Positions 24,901 through 34,465 of a stretch of 41,480 nucleotides of DNA are shown here, in pieces (the first letter of the stretch is position 1; every line of letters starts with the position of its first letter). The stretch is from Bacilli bacterium (lineage in GTDB: Bacteria > Bacillota_I > Bacilli_A > ML615J-28 > CAG-698). The stretch is taken from NCBI GenBank assembly GCA_017617065.1, contig JAFZWP010000016.1:1-41480 (forward strand), in the 5' to 3' direction. A program made the translations under genes and the position numbers. The notes beneath the pieces are model-generated. The model ran no database searches and was not told the origin of the DNA. It saw nothing but the letters and a program-made list of their open reading frames with translations.

Positions 24901-27900
24901 GGCACTAATGAATTTGCTGACTTCTTCAAATATGAAGCAACTGGCGAAAGTGTTAATTTAGAAAGTCCTGAGTTTGTTAATATGGATGCCGACATGGTTG
25001 CTAGATTATCTAAACAAATGGTAATCACACCTGTAGAATTAAAAGGTTTATTAACAATTAGCAATGGTAAATATATTAATATTACTATTAATGATTCAAC
25101 ATTCACTGGTAGCATTAATGGTAGTGTTGCTGATTACGAACAATTTAATAATAAAGATGTTATCGTTAAAGGTTACTTAACTAGTATTAGTGGTAAATAT
25201 GCTTACATTTTACCTCTTGAAGTAGCAAAAGATGAAAATGCTCAAGGACCAACAATTTCACCAATTAGTGAAGTATTAGTTGGAACAGTTGGTGAAAGAT
25301 ATTCAGTTAAAGGTATCGTTGTAGCAAAGACTGCTCAATCGATTTTATTAAAAGATGAATCAGGTTATATTCTTGCATACTTTGGTACTGGTGCAGATGT
25401 TGCTAATACATTTGAAGTTGGTGTAGAAGCTACACTAACAGGTTCTACATCATTATATGGTGGTAGAGTTCAATTATCTAAACTTACATATGAATTAGGT
25501 GAAGTAAAAGAATTCACTCAACCTGAAGCAATCGTTTTAGATCAAGAAGCATTTATGGCTTTAGATGCAGCTGTTATCGAAGTTAAGTTTGTTAAGTTAA
25601 CTGGTAAGCTAGTTGTGTCTGAAGATGAAAAATACTTCAATATGATTATAGGAGAAGCTACTCTTCAAGGAAGCATTTCTTATCCAATAGATACAGATGA
25701 ACTAATTGCTCTAAATGGTAAATTTATTTGTGTAGAAGGTTATTTCGTTTATATAAATGGTCAAAATACAAGATATGCAAATATTATGGCTTTAGCATTT
25801 GAAGAAGCTGAAATGCCAGATGAAACTGATCAAGAAGTAGTAAATGAAACTATTCAAATGCTTAATAAATACAATAACTACGAAGTGGTTACTGATATGG
25901 CTTTAGAAGAAGAATACAAAGGTACTACAATCGTATGGTCTTCAGCTAACGAAGATGTTATGGGAGCAGATGGTCGTGTATTTAACCAATCTCAAGATAC
26001 AACTGTTGTACTAAGCGCTACAGTTACTAAAGGTGAAGTTATTGAAACTATCGAACTTACATTTGTTGTAAAAGGATATGTATCTATTTCTTCATTACAA
26101 GCATTAACTGACTTATCTGGTGTATATGCTGCTAAAGGTGTAGTAGTAGCTACAGGAAATGCTAGCTTCTTACTAAAAGATGAAACAGGATATATTCAAG
26201 TATATGTTGGCGCTGATTATGCAAATGATGTATTAGTTGGTGATGAAGTAGTTGTTAGAGGATTTGTTACAGCTTATGGTGGTAATAACCAATTTGCTAC
26301 ATTTGTAAAATATTATGCAACTGGTGAAACAATTGAAAATGGTGATGTAAGTTATGTTCCATTTGATGGCGAAGCTCTAAATGGTTTATTAGATAATCCA
26401 GCAATTCAACCAATTGAAATCAAAGGTACATTATCAATTTCTGGCCAATATATTAATGTTGTAGTTGAAGGCTCATATGAAACTGGTAGCTTATCTGCAA
26501 ATGCTAGTGACTACGAAGCATTCGATGGTAAAGCAGTAATCGTTAAAGGTTACTTTGTAAGTTTAAGTGGTGGATCTAGTCAATATGTTGCTATCATTCC
26601 AATGGATGTAGAAGAATATGAACAAGGTACTCCACTTCCAGTAGATAAAGATAACATTTTAGATGCTAGCACAATTACAACAACATTCACTGTAAATGAA
26701 GATGGTTCTTGGACAGTTTTAATGACTATTATTGCAGATGAGCAATATGCAAATCCTAGATTCGTACTTCGTGATGTAATTGCCAATGGATTCTTAAATG
26801 GTGTATTTAGTGAAGAATTATATCAAGAAGAAACTGTTATTCTTAAAGATAAGTCTAATATAGAAATAACAGAAGAAACTGGTAGATTAACTGTTAAAGT
26901 AACTGTTCCTGCCAATTTAGTAGTTACGTATACTTCTGAGCATTATGCAGCATCAGGAGAAGATGGTACTTGCTACAAAGGTGGTTTATTATTAGACTTA
27001 TATCTAGAATTCTATGATGGAGAAGAAGATTATAGCCCTAATAAATATGGCGTTTCATATTTATATGATTCATTATATTTCTTTAGATCATATTTAGATG
27101 TAGTAGATACAGTTGGTGATGGAACTGAAGAAAATCCATTAACTGCAGCAGATGCAGCTGCTATCGCAGCTTACTTACCAGAAGGTATTTGGACAAAAAC
27201 AGAATTCTATATTGAAGGAACTGTTGTAGGCGAGCCTAATGCCAAATATGGTAATTTATTACTTCAAAATGGTGAAACTACATTTACAGTATATGGCTTA
27301 TACACAAGTGATGGATTATATCAATATGGTACAGCTGAAGGAAGAGTTGAAGAAATTCCAGTTCATAATGGCGATGAAGTGTTGTTGTTAGCTCAAATTT
27401 ATCATTACGTAAATGATAAAGGCGAAACTACATTAGAAACAATGAGAGCTAAGCTAATCCAAGTTAATGATAATGCTGTAACTTATGAAGCTTTACCTGA
27501 ATTTAGTGATATTGAAGTGACTCTATTAAATGGACCTAAAGAAGGATATGTTTATTGGATTGCTGGCTATAGAAATGGTTCATTATATGGCTTCCAACCT
27601 GCAACTATAGAAGATGGTGTTCTTAGTGGCCAAGTTAGATATGTTTGTGATTCATTTAGAATCTTCGAATATCTTCAAGTTGAAGAAGGTGAAGAATTTG
27701 GTGATTATACAAGATACACTAATTTATTAAGCAAAGATGTAACAGAATGTGCATTACATATTAATGATGAAATTTTTGCTTCTAAAGAAATCATTGTTAA
27801 TGAAGATGGTACATGGACAGTTACGATGACACTAACTGCTAATGAAGCTATTGAAAATCCAAGATTCGATTTACGTGATGTAAAAGCATTTGGTTTTTTA

Positions 27901-28968
27901 AATGGTGTTATTGACGACGCTGGTTATTTAGAAGAAACAGTTCTTTTAAATGACAAATCTAATTTAGCTATAACAGAATATAATGGTGATTATATTATTT
28001 CTGTTACAGTATCTAAAGCATTAGTTAATAAATATGCTTCTGAATATTATTATCCAGATTATAATGGCTCTAGTTACAAAGGTGGAATTGCTCTTGATCT
28101 ATACATTGAATTCTATGATGGAAATGTGGATTTAAGTCCTAATGATTATTTCTTTGGTTCATTCTATTTCTTCCATTCATTCTTAGATGTAGTAGATACA
28201 GTTGGTGATGGAACAATTGAAAATCCATTAACTGCAGCTGATGCATATGCTTTAGCTGAATATCTTCCAAATAGTGTGTGGACTAATGATGAATTCTATA
28301 TCGTAGGAACTGTTGTTACAGTTACCCCTGAATGGTGTAACTTAGAATTCCAAGTTGGTGAAAATACATTCTTAGTTTATGGTATTGCTACTGCCGATGG
28401 TGAATATAAATATGGTACATCTCCTAATAAAGTACAAGGTATTCCAGTACAAGCTGGTGATAAAGTATTATTGTTGGCTCAAGTTTACCATTTTGTAAAA
28501 GATGGCGTATCTACATTTGAAACAAAGGATGCTAGATTAATCCAAGTTAATGATCAAGAAGCAACTTATGAATTAGTTGAAGAAAACAATGCTCAAGCAG
28601 TTCATGCTGGTACTGCAGATGACCCACTTGATGAAGCTGATGCATATTTACTTGCTAGTAAACTAGATGCATCTAGCAAAGAAAAGAGTGCAGATAAGTA
28701 CTATATTGAAGCAGTAGTAGCAAGTACACCAACTAGTGAATATTGTAATTTCAACTTAGTTGATGGTGAAGGCCATACTGTCATAGTTTACGGATTATAT
28801 GTTGATGAAACAATGACAGATAGATATGGTACAAAACGTCAAGTAGCAGAAATTCCATTTGTTCAAGGTGACACTGTAGTATTATATGGAAACTTACAAA
28901 ACTTTAGTGGCAAGCTAGAAGTTGTAGATGCGTATTTAGTAAAATATGTTTCTGCTCAAGGCGAATAA
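21958..28968 (+). CDS. Giant mosaic surface lipoprotein with Ig-like and OB-fold-like repeats
   Basis: This 2336-residue protein starts at ATG 21958 (AAAGGAG 5' of it; an in-frame ATG at 21901 would bury the signal). The lipoprotein signal ends in LTAC with C21. After a Gly-rich linker come repeated modules, by position: Ig-like blocks with ITWVSSN or IVWxSxN at 22063, 24436 and 25820; OB-like blocks with SFLLKDETGYIxVY at 22592, 24694, 25252 and 26081; THAGSxxDPxDAKDA blocks at 23160, 23565 and 28594, with related DGTxENPLTAADA blocks at 27109 and 28198; SLQGTYKGDD-type blocks at 22360, 23950 and 24200; and two FxLRDVxAxGFLNGV blocks at 26645 and 27770. There is no catalytic motif I recognise. 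It is probably an extracellular binding scaffold. Confidence 0.85.
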   Translation: MKKKILSLLLIVLLTFTLTACDMLNGLGGGGNGGTVNVEVDLDEVYLNVQSQLPTKEAITDNLVLPTKFGDSVTITWVSSNTEIIDNMGRIVARPENDTEVILNCTLTSAKESKTYRIKVTIKAKDPDAVKVLAHLDASLQGTYKGDDVVVVVSESSVSITDPSGKTLTFDIYEENGQYYIEEDGIKVFCTFGNNTVTNSHGTFTKDEGGQTSTFVTLAQAKAGEVGATYKVKAVVVAVSNVSFLLKDDSGLMLAYLGANYAKDLAVGDEIELSGPTTQYSGTVQFGDASTYTKVGTKTVSHPQARVLDGEAIASLATQSAPAVEYVKISGKLSVSGNYLNVEIEGTTVKGSLVTSIDVSEFNGKKIIASGYFLYSTGSGKYVNIIATNIELDPDQGTVVPVENPTHAGSETDPFDAKDAIIVASKLNGDKREQTIDKFYITGTIIDDPTADYCNFSFQDGSNTILAYGLWNANGTKRFGSNRDIPELPVKKGDVVVLYANIQNFSGKYEMINALLLYVNGVKQEAEPVVVPTGDPVHAGSLADPYDAKDAILVASKLDGSSNAMTTDKFYVTGTIVDDPTAEYCNFNFKDGDTSLLVYGLATYDGTKRYGTSRDIAELPVKKGDVVVLHANIQNYSGKLELANAWIVSVNGEQLAPSQTDQVAKLPTNLQGIYKAEGLEIVVSESSVVVKETGHSEHNYVLYIDADNQYYVLEEGKKIICTFGDNSVTNEFGTFTKETATLPAVLDYAELDEAMQGAFENEEYKVIVRTSSIKLSKKGSDEVTEAELWIDANFAVFFNFGNVRIYCNFEANKLTTDMGAFTRCEITDEEIVADVKDILQKWNNYEVVLDPALESELNGCTIVWASTNEAVMASNGKVTLQAADTAVKFNVTVSKNNASETFEITFIVKKYESIATLQALEESEYSGFNFFATKAIVVANYVDGFLLKDETGYIVVYSPAIENAPTLGAEYIVRGMIKGYGGTNEFADFFKYEATGESVNLESPEFVNMDADMVARLSKQMVITPVELKGLLTISNGKYINITINDSTFTGSINGSVADYEQFNNKDVIVKGYLTSISGKYAYILPLEVAKDENAQGPTISPISEVLVGTVGERYSVKGIVVAKTAQSILLKDESGYILAYFGTGADVANTFEVGVEATLTGSTSLYGGRVQLSKLTYELGEVKEFTQPEAIVLDQEAFMALDAAVIEVKFVKLTGKLVVSEDEKYFNMIIGEATLQGSISYPIDTDELIALNGKFICVEGYFVYINGQNTRYANIMALAFEEAEMPDETDQEVVNETIQMLNKYNNYEVVTDMALEEEYKGTTIVWSSANEDVMGADGRVFNQSQDTTVVLSATVTKGEVIETIELTFVVKGYVSISSLQALTDLSGVYAAKGVVVATGNASFLLKDETGYIQVYVGADYANDVLVGDEVVVRGFVTAYGGNNQFATFVKYYATGETIENGDVSYVPFDGEALNGLLDNPAIQPIEIKGTLSISGQYINVVVEGSYETGSLSANASDYEAFDGKAVIVKGYFVSLSGGSSQYVAIIPMDVEEYEQGTPLPVDKDNILDASTITTTFTVNEDGSWTVLMTIIADEQYANPRFVLRDVIANGFLNGVFSEELYQEETVILKDKSNIEITEETGRLTVKVTVPANLVVTYTSEHYAASGEDGTCYKGGLLLDLYLEFYDGEEDYSPNKYGVSYLYDSLYFFRSYLDVVDTVGDGTEENPLTAADAAAIAAYLPEGIWTKTEFYIEGTVVGEPNAKYGNLLLQNGETTFTVYGLYTSDGLYQYGTAEGRVEEIPVHNGDEVLLLAQIYHYVNDKGETTLETMRAKLIQVNDNAVTYEALPEFSDIEVTLLNGPKEGYVYWIAGYRNGSLYGFQPATIEDGVLSGQVRYVCDSFRIFEYLQVEEGEEFGDYTRYTNLLSKDVTECALHINDEIFASKEIIVNEDGTWTVTMTLTANEAIENPRFDLRDVKAFGFLNGVIDDAGYLEETVLLNDKSNLAITEYNGDYIISVTVSKALVNKYASEYYYPDYNGSSYKGGIALDLYIEFYDGNVDLSPNDYFFGSFYFFHSFLDVVDTVGDGTIENPLTAADAYALAEYLPNSVWTNDEFYIVGTVVTVTPEWCNLEFQVGENTFLVYGIATADGEYKYGTSPNKVQGIPVQAGDKVLLLAQVYHFVKDGVSTFETKDARLIQVNDQEATYELVEENNAQAVHAGTADDPLDEADAYLLASKLDASSKEKSADKYYIEAVVASTPTSEYCNFNLVDGEGHTVIVYGLYVDETMTDRYGTKRQVAEIPFVQGDTVVLYGNLQNFSGKLEVVDAYLVKYVSAQGE

Positions 28969-28978
28969 TTAAAGATTT

Positions 28979-29012
28979 AAGACATCCAAGAATCCTTGGA
29001 TGTCTTTTTTTA
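28979..29012 (+). terminator. Terminator after the giant lipoprotein gene
   Basis: AAGACATCCAAG (28979-28990) pairs perfectly with CTTGGATGTCTT (28995-29006), then TTTTT. Confidence 0.93.
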
Positions 29013-29089
29013 ATGAATATAATATAGGAAATATTTAAATAGTAAAATAGCATTTATTAAGTAAACCTAAAATTAAAAAATGAGATTGG

Positions 29090-29118
29090 TTGCAAAAATG
29101 GGTAAATAAATGTATAAT
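29090..29118 (+). promoter_or_regulatory. Promoter of tig-clpX-lon
   Basis: TTGCAA (29090-29095) and TATAAT (29113-29118) with a 17 bp spacer, 36 bases before the tig start. No CIRCE or CtsR-like operator is seen. Confidence 0.88.
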
Positions 29119-29153
29119 GGATAAGCAAATAAGAATATTTAAGGAGAGATAAA

Positions 29154-30446
29154 ATGAGTGTAAAAGTTGAAAAATTATCAGGTTGCAAAGTAAAACTATC
29201 TTTCACTGCTGAAGCAGAGGCGTTTGATGTAGCTTTAGATAAAGCATTTGAAAAGAAAGTTAAAGAAGTTAAAGTTGATGGATTCCGTCCTGGCAAGCTT
29301 CCTAAAGATATCTATATGAAGAGATTTGGTGAAGCTAGCTTATATGATGAAGTAATTGACGAAATCGTTAATGAAGAATTTGCAAAAGCCGTATCATCTA
29401 AAAAATTAGATGTAGTAGGTAGACCAAAACTTGATGTTGATTTTGAAACATTAGGACATGGCAAAAAACTTAAATTCACAATTGAAGTTGAAGTATGGCC
29501 AGATGTAACTTTAGGTGAATATAAAGGCATCGAAGTTGAAAAAGAAAAAGTTGAAGTAAAAGATGAAGATGTAGAAGAACAAATCAATCGTACTTTAAAG
29601 AACTATGCAGAACTAGCTATAGTAGAAGATGGCGCTTTAGAAAAAGGTCAAACTGCAGTTTTTGATTTTGAAGGATTTGTTGATGGTGTAGCCTTTGATG
29701 GTGGAAAAGCTGAAAACTATTCTTTAGAAATCGGTAGTGGTCAATTCATTCCTGGATTTGAAGATCAAATGGTTGGAATGAAAGCAGGTAGCGAAAAAGA
29801 TATTAATGTTAAATTCCCTGATGAATATCAAGCAGAAAACCTAAAAGGTAAAGATGCAGTGTTCCATATTAAACTTCATGAAATTAAGAAACGTGTCATT
29901 CCAGCACTAGATGAGGCCTTTGTTAAGGAATTAGAAATTGAAAACATTGGTAATGTAGAAGATTATCGTGCATTTGTTAAAGAATCTTTAGTTAAAGAAA
30001 GAACTGAAGCTGCTGAAAACAAATTAGATGATGATATCTTAACTAAAGCTGTTGATAATGCCACAGTTGAAGTTCCTGAAGCACTTGTTGAAGAAGAAGT
30101 TAATCGTAACTTTAGACAAGTTGAAAATCAAGCTAAGATGTATAAGATGCCAGTTGAACAATTATTAAAATATTATGGTATTGATAGCGTTGAAGCTTAT
30201 AAAGATGCTTTAAAGCCAGGAGCAGCTGCTAATGTTAAACAAAGAATCGTATTTGGTGAAATCGCTAAAGTTGAAAAATTAAAAGTTAGTGATAAAGATT
30301 ATAATAAAGAATTAGAATTAATTGTTAAAGAATTAGATAAACCATTAGAAGAAGTTAAGAAAGTTTATACAAAAGAAGCTCTAACTCCTTACATCCTAAT
30401 GCAAAAAGCAATGGATCTAATTAAAAAAGAAGCAATCGTTAAATAA
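29154..30446 (+). CDS. tig: Trigger factor
   Basis: This 430-residue ribosome-bound chaperone meets nascent chains at the tunnel exit. The N-terminal ribosome-binding domain has the signature GFRPGKLPKDIYMKRFG (about 43-59). The FKBP-type prolyl isomerase domain (about 150-245) includes VFDFEGFVDGVAFDGGKA and IPGFEDQMVGMKAG. The rest is the helical chaperone body. Length is typical. AAGGAGAG lies 7 bases upstream. It leads the tig-clpX-lon cluster, 31 bases before clpX, an arrangement common in Firmicutes. Confidence 0.97.
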   Translation: MSVKVEKLSGCKVKLSFTAEAEAFDVALDKAFEKKVKEVKVDGFRPGKLPKDIYMKRFGEASLYDEVIDEIVNEEFAKAVSSKKLDVVGRPKLDVDFETLGHGKKLKFTIEVEVWPDVTLGEYKGIEVEKEKVEVKDEDVEEQINRTLKNYAELAIVEDGALEKGQTAVFDFEGFVDGVAFDGGKAENYSLEIGSGQFIPGFEDQMVGMKAGSEKDINVKFPDEYQAENLKGKDAVFHIKLHEIKKRVIPALDEAFVKELEIENIGNVEDYRAFVKESLVKERTEAAENKLDDDILTKAVDNATVEVPEALVEEEVNRNFRQVENQAKMYKMPVEQLLKYYGIDSVEAYKDALKPGAAANVKQRIVFGEIAKVEKLKVSDKDYNKELELIVKELDKPLEEVKKVYTKEALTPYILMQKAMDLIKKEAIVK

Positions 30447-30477
30447 TTAAAATAATTATTTAGAAAGGAGGTAAATC

Positions 30478-31746
30478 GTGGCTGAAGCAGAAAAGAAAGT
30501 ATGTTCATTCTGTGGGAGAACACCAGATGATGATGAAAGAATGATCGAAGGTGCTAATGGTGCTTTCATTTGTGAAACATGCGTAAGCATTTGTTATCAA
30601 ATGTTGGGACTTGATGCTCATGATGAATATGAAGAAGATACTGAAGCAGAAGAAAAAACATATACTGAAGAAGATTTCAATCTTGATTTAACTCCTCAAG
30701 AGATTTGCTCTAAACTTGATGATTATATTATTGGTCAAGATTACGCTAAAAAAGTTTTAAGCGTAGCTGTTTATAATCATTACAAACAAGTTAAAAATAA
30801 CTTGTTTAATGAATCTAAAGATATTGATATTGAAAAGAGTAATATCTTATTACTTGGTAGCACGGGATCTGGTAAAACATTATTTGCTAGAACATTAGCG
30901 AAGATTTTAAATGTACCATTTGCAATTGCAGATGCGACTAGTCTAACACAGGCTGGTTATGTTGGTGAAGATGTAGAGAATGTACTACTTCGCCTAATTC
31001 AAGCTGCTAATTGGGATGTCGATGCTGCCCAAAAAGGTATCATTTATATTGATGAAATTGATAAGTTAGCTCGTAAAGGTGATAATGTATCAATTACTCG
31101 TGATGTATCTGGTGAAGGCGTTCAACAGGCTCTTCTAAAGATTTTAGAAGGAACGGTTGCTAACGTTCCTCCAGGAGGAGGAAGAAAACATCCTCATCAA
31201 GAATTTATTCCATTCGATACAACTAATGTATTATTTATTTGCGGAGGAAGTTTTGAAGGAATTGAAGAAACTGTTAAAAAGAGATTAGGTAAAAGAGTCA
31301 TCGGTTTTGGTAATGAATCTACGAATTCTGATTTAACTAACGAAGAGTTATATAGCTTAGTTAATCATCAAGACATTCAAAAATATGGAATTATTCCAGA
31401 ACTAGTAGGAAGGCTACCAGTACTTGCTTGTCTAAACTTCTTAACAGTAGAAGATTTAAAACGAATCTTAAATGAGCCAAAGAATGCTATTTTAAAACAA
31501 TATACAGTTATGTTTAAAATGGATGGTGTTGATTTAGAATTTGAAGATGAAGCCGTAGAAGAAATTGCTCGTCTTGCCATTGCCCAAAAAACTGGTGCAA
31601 GAGGCTTAAGAGCAATTATTGAAAATATTATGTTAGAGATAATTTATAACCTACCATCGATGAAAGATGTAGTTAAATGTATTATCACTAAGGATACAGT
31701 AAATAAAAAAGGTGAACCTAAATTTATAAAAAAAGAAGTAGCTTAA
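30478..31746 (+). CDS. clpX: ATP-dependent Clp protease ATP-binding subunit ClpX
   Basis: This 422-residue AAA+ unfoldase feeds proteins to ClpP, including those carrying the tmRNA tag. The N-terminal zinc domain has CSFCGRT and CETC. Walker A is [13 protein letters not shown], Walker [12 protein letters not shown], the pore region is [12 protein letters not shown], the glycine-rich [13 protein letters not shown] block is present, and the IGF loop (RVIGFGN) that docks ClpP is at about 276-282. The start is GTG with AAGGAGG upstream. No clpP is in the window. lon follows after 14 bases. Confidence 0.97.
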   Translation: MAEAEKKVCSFCGRTPDDDERMIEGANGAFICETCVSICYQMLGLDAHDEYEEDTEAEEKTYTEEDFNLDLTPQEICSKLDDYIIGQDYAKKVLSVAVYNHYKQVKNNLFNESKDIDIEKSNILLLGSTGSGKTLFARTLAKILNVPFAIADATSLTQAGYVGEDVENVLLRLIQAANWDVDAAQKGIIYIDEIDKLARKGDNVSITRDVSGEGVQQALLKILEGTVANVPPGGGRKHPHQEFIPFDTTNVLFICGGSFEGIEETVKKRLGKRVIGFGNESTNSDLTNEELYSLVNHQDIQKYGIIPELVGRLPVLACLNFLTVEDLKRILNEPKNAILKQYTVMFKMDGVDLEFEDEAVEEIARLAIAQKTGARGLRAIIENIMLEIIYNLPSMKDVVKCIITKDTVNKKGEPKFIKKEVA

Positions 31747-31760
31747 GGAGGTGAATAGTC

Positions 31761-34073
31761 GTGATTAACAATGAAACAGTTGTCCAAATGCGCTTAAATG
31801 CCATATTAATTAATGGCATCGTTCCACTACCAAATAATGAATTAAAGATTAACGTGGAAAGCGAAGCAAGCCTAAATGCTATTAAAGCAGCAATGGATGA
31901 TAATCGCTTCATCGTTTTACTATGCCCTAAGACTCCTGAAGTCAAATCAACAAACGATATTAGTGAGCATGCAGCTGTTGCAAAAGTTGTTTATAACATG
32001 GATGCAGCCGGCTCAAGTAGACTTAAAGTTAATGTTATTACTAGATGTGATGTCTTAAACTATTTCCAAATAGAACCATTCTATCAAGTTGATTTTGTAA
32101 CTAAACCGGCTGTAAGTGAAGATGTAAATACAGAGCTTGCTTGTGTAAGATTATTAATCAATGAAATAGAAGCTAACGGTAAAGCTTTAATTAGTGGAAA
32201 TAACGAACTAATCACAAAAATTACTGCTGGCATTACTGCTGATAAATTAGCTGACTTACTTGCTTTTAGCTTACCTTTATCAGTTAATCGAAAGTTAGAA
32301 TATTTAGCTACTCCTAGTATTAGCACAAGACTAAAGTATTTACTTGAAGATATTCAAACTGAAAAATATATTGAAAGTATTGAACACGATATCGAAGCAG
32401 AGGTGCGAAAAGTAATAAATGATTCGCAAAAAGAATATTACTTAAGAGAAAAGATGCGTGTCATTCAAAATGAGTTAGGCGATAAAGTTAAAAAAGAAAC
32501 AGAAATTGATGAGTTAAGAGAAAAAATTAAAAACTTAGGCATGCCAAAAGAAATTGAAGAAAAAGCACTTCAAGAAGTAGCAAGGTATTCTTCAATGAAC
32601 TTAGCAAGTGGTGAATCTACTGTTTCTAAAACTTACCTAGACTTTATCATTAGCTTACCTTGGAGTTATGCTACCCCTGACTGTAATGATATTAAAGTTG
32701 CTAAAGAGCAACTTGATAAAGATCATTATGGCTTAGAAAAAGTAAAAGAAAGAATTTTAGAATATTTAGCAGTTAAGATTATGACTGGTAAGAACCCACA
32801 AACTGTATTATGTTTAGTAGGTCCTCCAGGAGTTGGTAAAACTAGTTTAGCTAAATCAATAGCTACTGCCTTAAACAAAAGATTTGTAAAACAATCTTTA
32901 GGTGGAGTTAAAGATGAAAGCGAAATTAGAGGTCACCGCCGTACATACCTTGGTGCCCTACCGGGAAGAATCCTTCAAGGTATGGTTAAAGCTAAAGCCA
33001 TTAACCCGGTATTTTTACTTGATGAAATTGATAAATTATCAAGTGATTATAGAGGGGACCCGGCTAGCGCCATGCTTGAAGTACTTGATACAGAACAAAA
33101 TAAATATTTTTCTGATCATTACCTAGAAGAGCCATATGATTTAAGTAATGTATTATTTATTGTTACTGCTAACTATTTAGAAAATATTCCACCAGCACTT
33201 AGGGATAGATTAGAAATAGTAGAATTATCAAGTTATACTGAATTTGAAAAATTTGAAATTGCTAAACGCCACTTAATTGATAAACAATTAGCTTTACATG
33301 GCTTAAGCAAATGTGATTTTTCAATTACTGATAAAGCAATTTATAGAATTATTGAAGAATACACAAAAGAAGCAGGTGTTCGTGAATTAGAAAGATTAAT
33401 TGGTACTCTAATTCGTAAATCAATTAAAACTATCCTAATGGAACACATAGACCGTGTTGATATAACTGAGACTAATTTAGAAGAATGGTTAGGTAAACCT
33501 AGATTTTCTTATACTAAAGTAGATCAAGATGATCAAGTAGGTTTAGTTAATGGACTTGCTTACACGCAATATGGTGGCGATACGTTACCAATTGAAGTAA
33601 CATATTATAGTGGTAATGGAAAACTTATGTTAACAGGAAAACTTGGCGATGTTATGAAAGAATCAGCTCAAGCGGCCTTAAGTTATGTTAAGAGTAATGC
33701 AGACAAGCTTGGCATTGAAGAAGATATCTTTGATAAGATTGATATTCATGTCCATGTGCCTGAAGGGGCAATCCCTAAAGATGGTCCATCTGCTGGAGTA
33801 GCATTATGTACAGCTATAGCATCAGCTTTGTCAAAACGTAAAGTTAACCACCTTGTTGGTATGACTGGTGAGATTACTTTACGCGGTAGAGTACTACCTA
33901 TTGGGGGCTTGCGTGAAAAAGCCATAGCCGCTCACAGAAGTGGACTTAAGAAAATCATTATCCCTAAAGATAATGAAGTAGATTTAGATGAAATCCCGGC
34001 TAGTGTCTTAGATGAACTAGAAATCGTTAAAGCAGAAGTTGTGGATGATGTATTAAACAATGCTTTTGTATAA
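31761..34073 (+). CDS. lon: ATP-dependent protease Lon
   Basis: This 770-residue soluble AAA+ serine protease degrades misfolded and short-lived proteins. The N-terminal substrate domain (1-300) ends in a coiled helix. Walker A is [13 protein letters not shown], Walker [11 protein letters not shown], then the sensor helices. The protease domain has the catalytic dyad S677 in DGPSAGVAL and K720 in [14 protein letters not shown]. Length is typical of LonA (about 770-800), and the lack of membrane segments excludes LonB. The start is GTG 31761, with AAGGAGGTG 8 bases before it. No terminator separates it from the secG promoter. Confidence 0.96.
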   Translation: MINNETVVQMRLNAILINGIVPLPNNELKINVESEASLNAIKAAMDDNRFIVLLCPKTPEVKSTNDISEHAAVAKVVYNMDAAGSSRLKVNVITRCDVLNYFQIEPFYQVDFVTKPAVSEDVNTELACVRLLINEIEANGKALISGNNELITKITAGITADKLADLLAFSLPLSVNRKLEYLATPSISTRLKYLLEDIQTEKYIESIEHDIEAEVRKVINDSQKEYYLREKMRVIQNELGDKVKKETEIDELREKIKNLGMPKEIEEKALQEVARYSSMNLASGESTVSKTYLDFIISLPWSYATPDCNDIKVAKEQLDKDHYGLEKVKERILEYLAVKIMTGKNPQTVLCLVGPPGVGKTSLAKSIATALNKRFVKQSLGGVKDESEIRGHRRTYLGALPGRILQGMVKAKAINPVFLLDEIDKLSSDYRGDPASAMLEVLDTEQNKYFSDHYLEEPYDLSNVLFIVTANYLENIPPALRDRLEIVELSSYTEFEKFEIAKRHLIDKQLALHGLSKCDFSITDKAIYRIIEEYTKEAGVRELERLIGTLIRKSIKTILMEHIDRVDITETNLEEWLGKPRFSYTKVDQDDQVGLVNGLAYTQYGGDTLPIEVTYYSGNGKLMLTGKLGDVMKESAQAALSYVKSNADKLGIEEDIFDKIDIHVHVPEGAIPKDGPSAGVALCTAIASALSKRKVNHLVGMTGEITLRGRVLPIGGLREKAIAAHRSGLKKIIIPKDNEVDLDEIPASVLDELEIVKAEVVDDVLNNAFV

Positions 34074-34080
34074 AAAACAA

Positions 34081-34109
34081 TTGCAAAATGTATGCGTTAA
34101 TGGTATAAT
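34081..34109 (+). promoter_or_regulatory. Promoter of secG
   Basis: TTGCAA (34081-34086) and TATAAT (34104-34109), 17 bp apart, with an extended TGG before the -10. Confidence 0.9.
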
Positions 34110-34133
34110 GCTTATGTTAAAAATAGTATTGAT

Positions 34134-34149
34134 GTAAGGGTAACCTTAC
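34134..34149 (+). promoter_or_regulatory. Leader hairpin next to the secG ribosome site
   Basis: GTAAGG and CCTTAC flank a GTAA loop (GNRA type). The helix ends one base before AGGAGG, so it could hinder or stabilise initiation. Function is inference. Confidence 0.4.
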
Positions 34150-34161
34150 TAGGAGGATTCT

Positions 34162-34401
34162 ATGACATTTTGGGATATTTTATTAATAATCATTTCAGTA
34201 TTATTAATTGTAATAATTATGCTACAAGAGTCAAAAGAAGATGCAGCTAATGCATTCACTGGTGAAAAATCAGCATTATTTGCTAATAAGAAAGAAAGAG
34301 GAATCGAAGTATGGATCGCAAGAATCACTACTGGTCTTGCTGTTGCTTTCTTAGTATTAGCATTTGTAGTTTGCTTCTTTGTTCAACACTCAGTTAAATA
34401 A
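34162..34401 (+). CDS. secG: Preprotein translocase subunit SecG
   Basis: This 79-residue protein is the small auxiliary subunit of the SecYEG channel in the plasma membrane. It has two hydrophobic spans (about 5-22 and 52-74) joined by a polar loop, and the family motif MLQESKEDAANAF right after the first span. Length is standard (70-80). It lies immediately before rnr-smpB-ssrA, the usual Firmicute order. A terminator separates it from rnr. Confidence 0.93.
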   Translation: MTFWDILLIIISVLLIVIIMLQESKEDAANAFTGEKSALFANKKERGIEVWIARITTGLAVAFLVLAFVVCFFVQHSVK

Positions 34402-34410
34402 TTATTCCTA

Positions 34411-34436
34411 AAAATAGCCCACACGGGCTATTTTTT
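34411..34436 (+). terminator. Terminator or attenuator between secG and rnr
   Basis: AAAATAGCCC (34411-34420) pairs perfectly with GGGCTATTTT (34425-34434) around ACAC, then TT. Only 29 bases remain before rnr and no promoter is seen there, so rnr may depend on read-through. Confidence 0.88.
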
Positions 34437-34465
34437 ATTATCATGAGAAAAAGGAGGATATAGTC

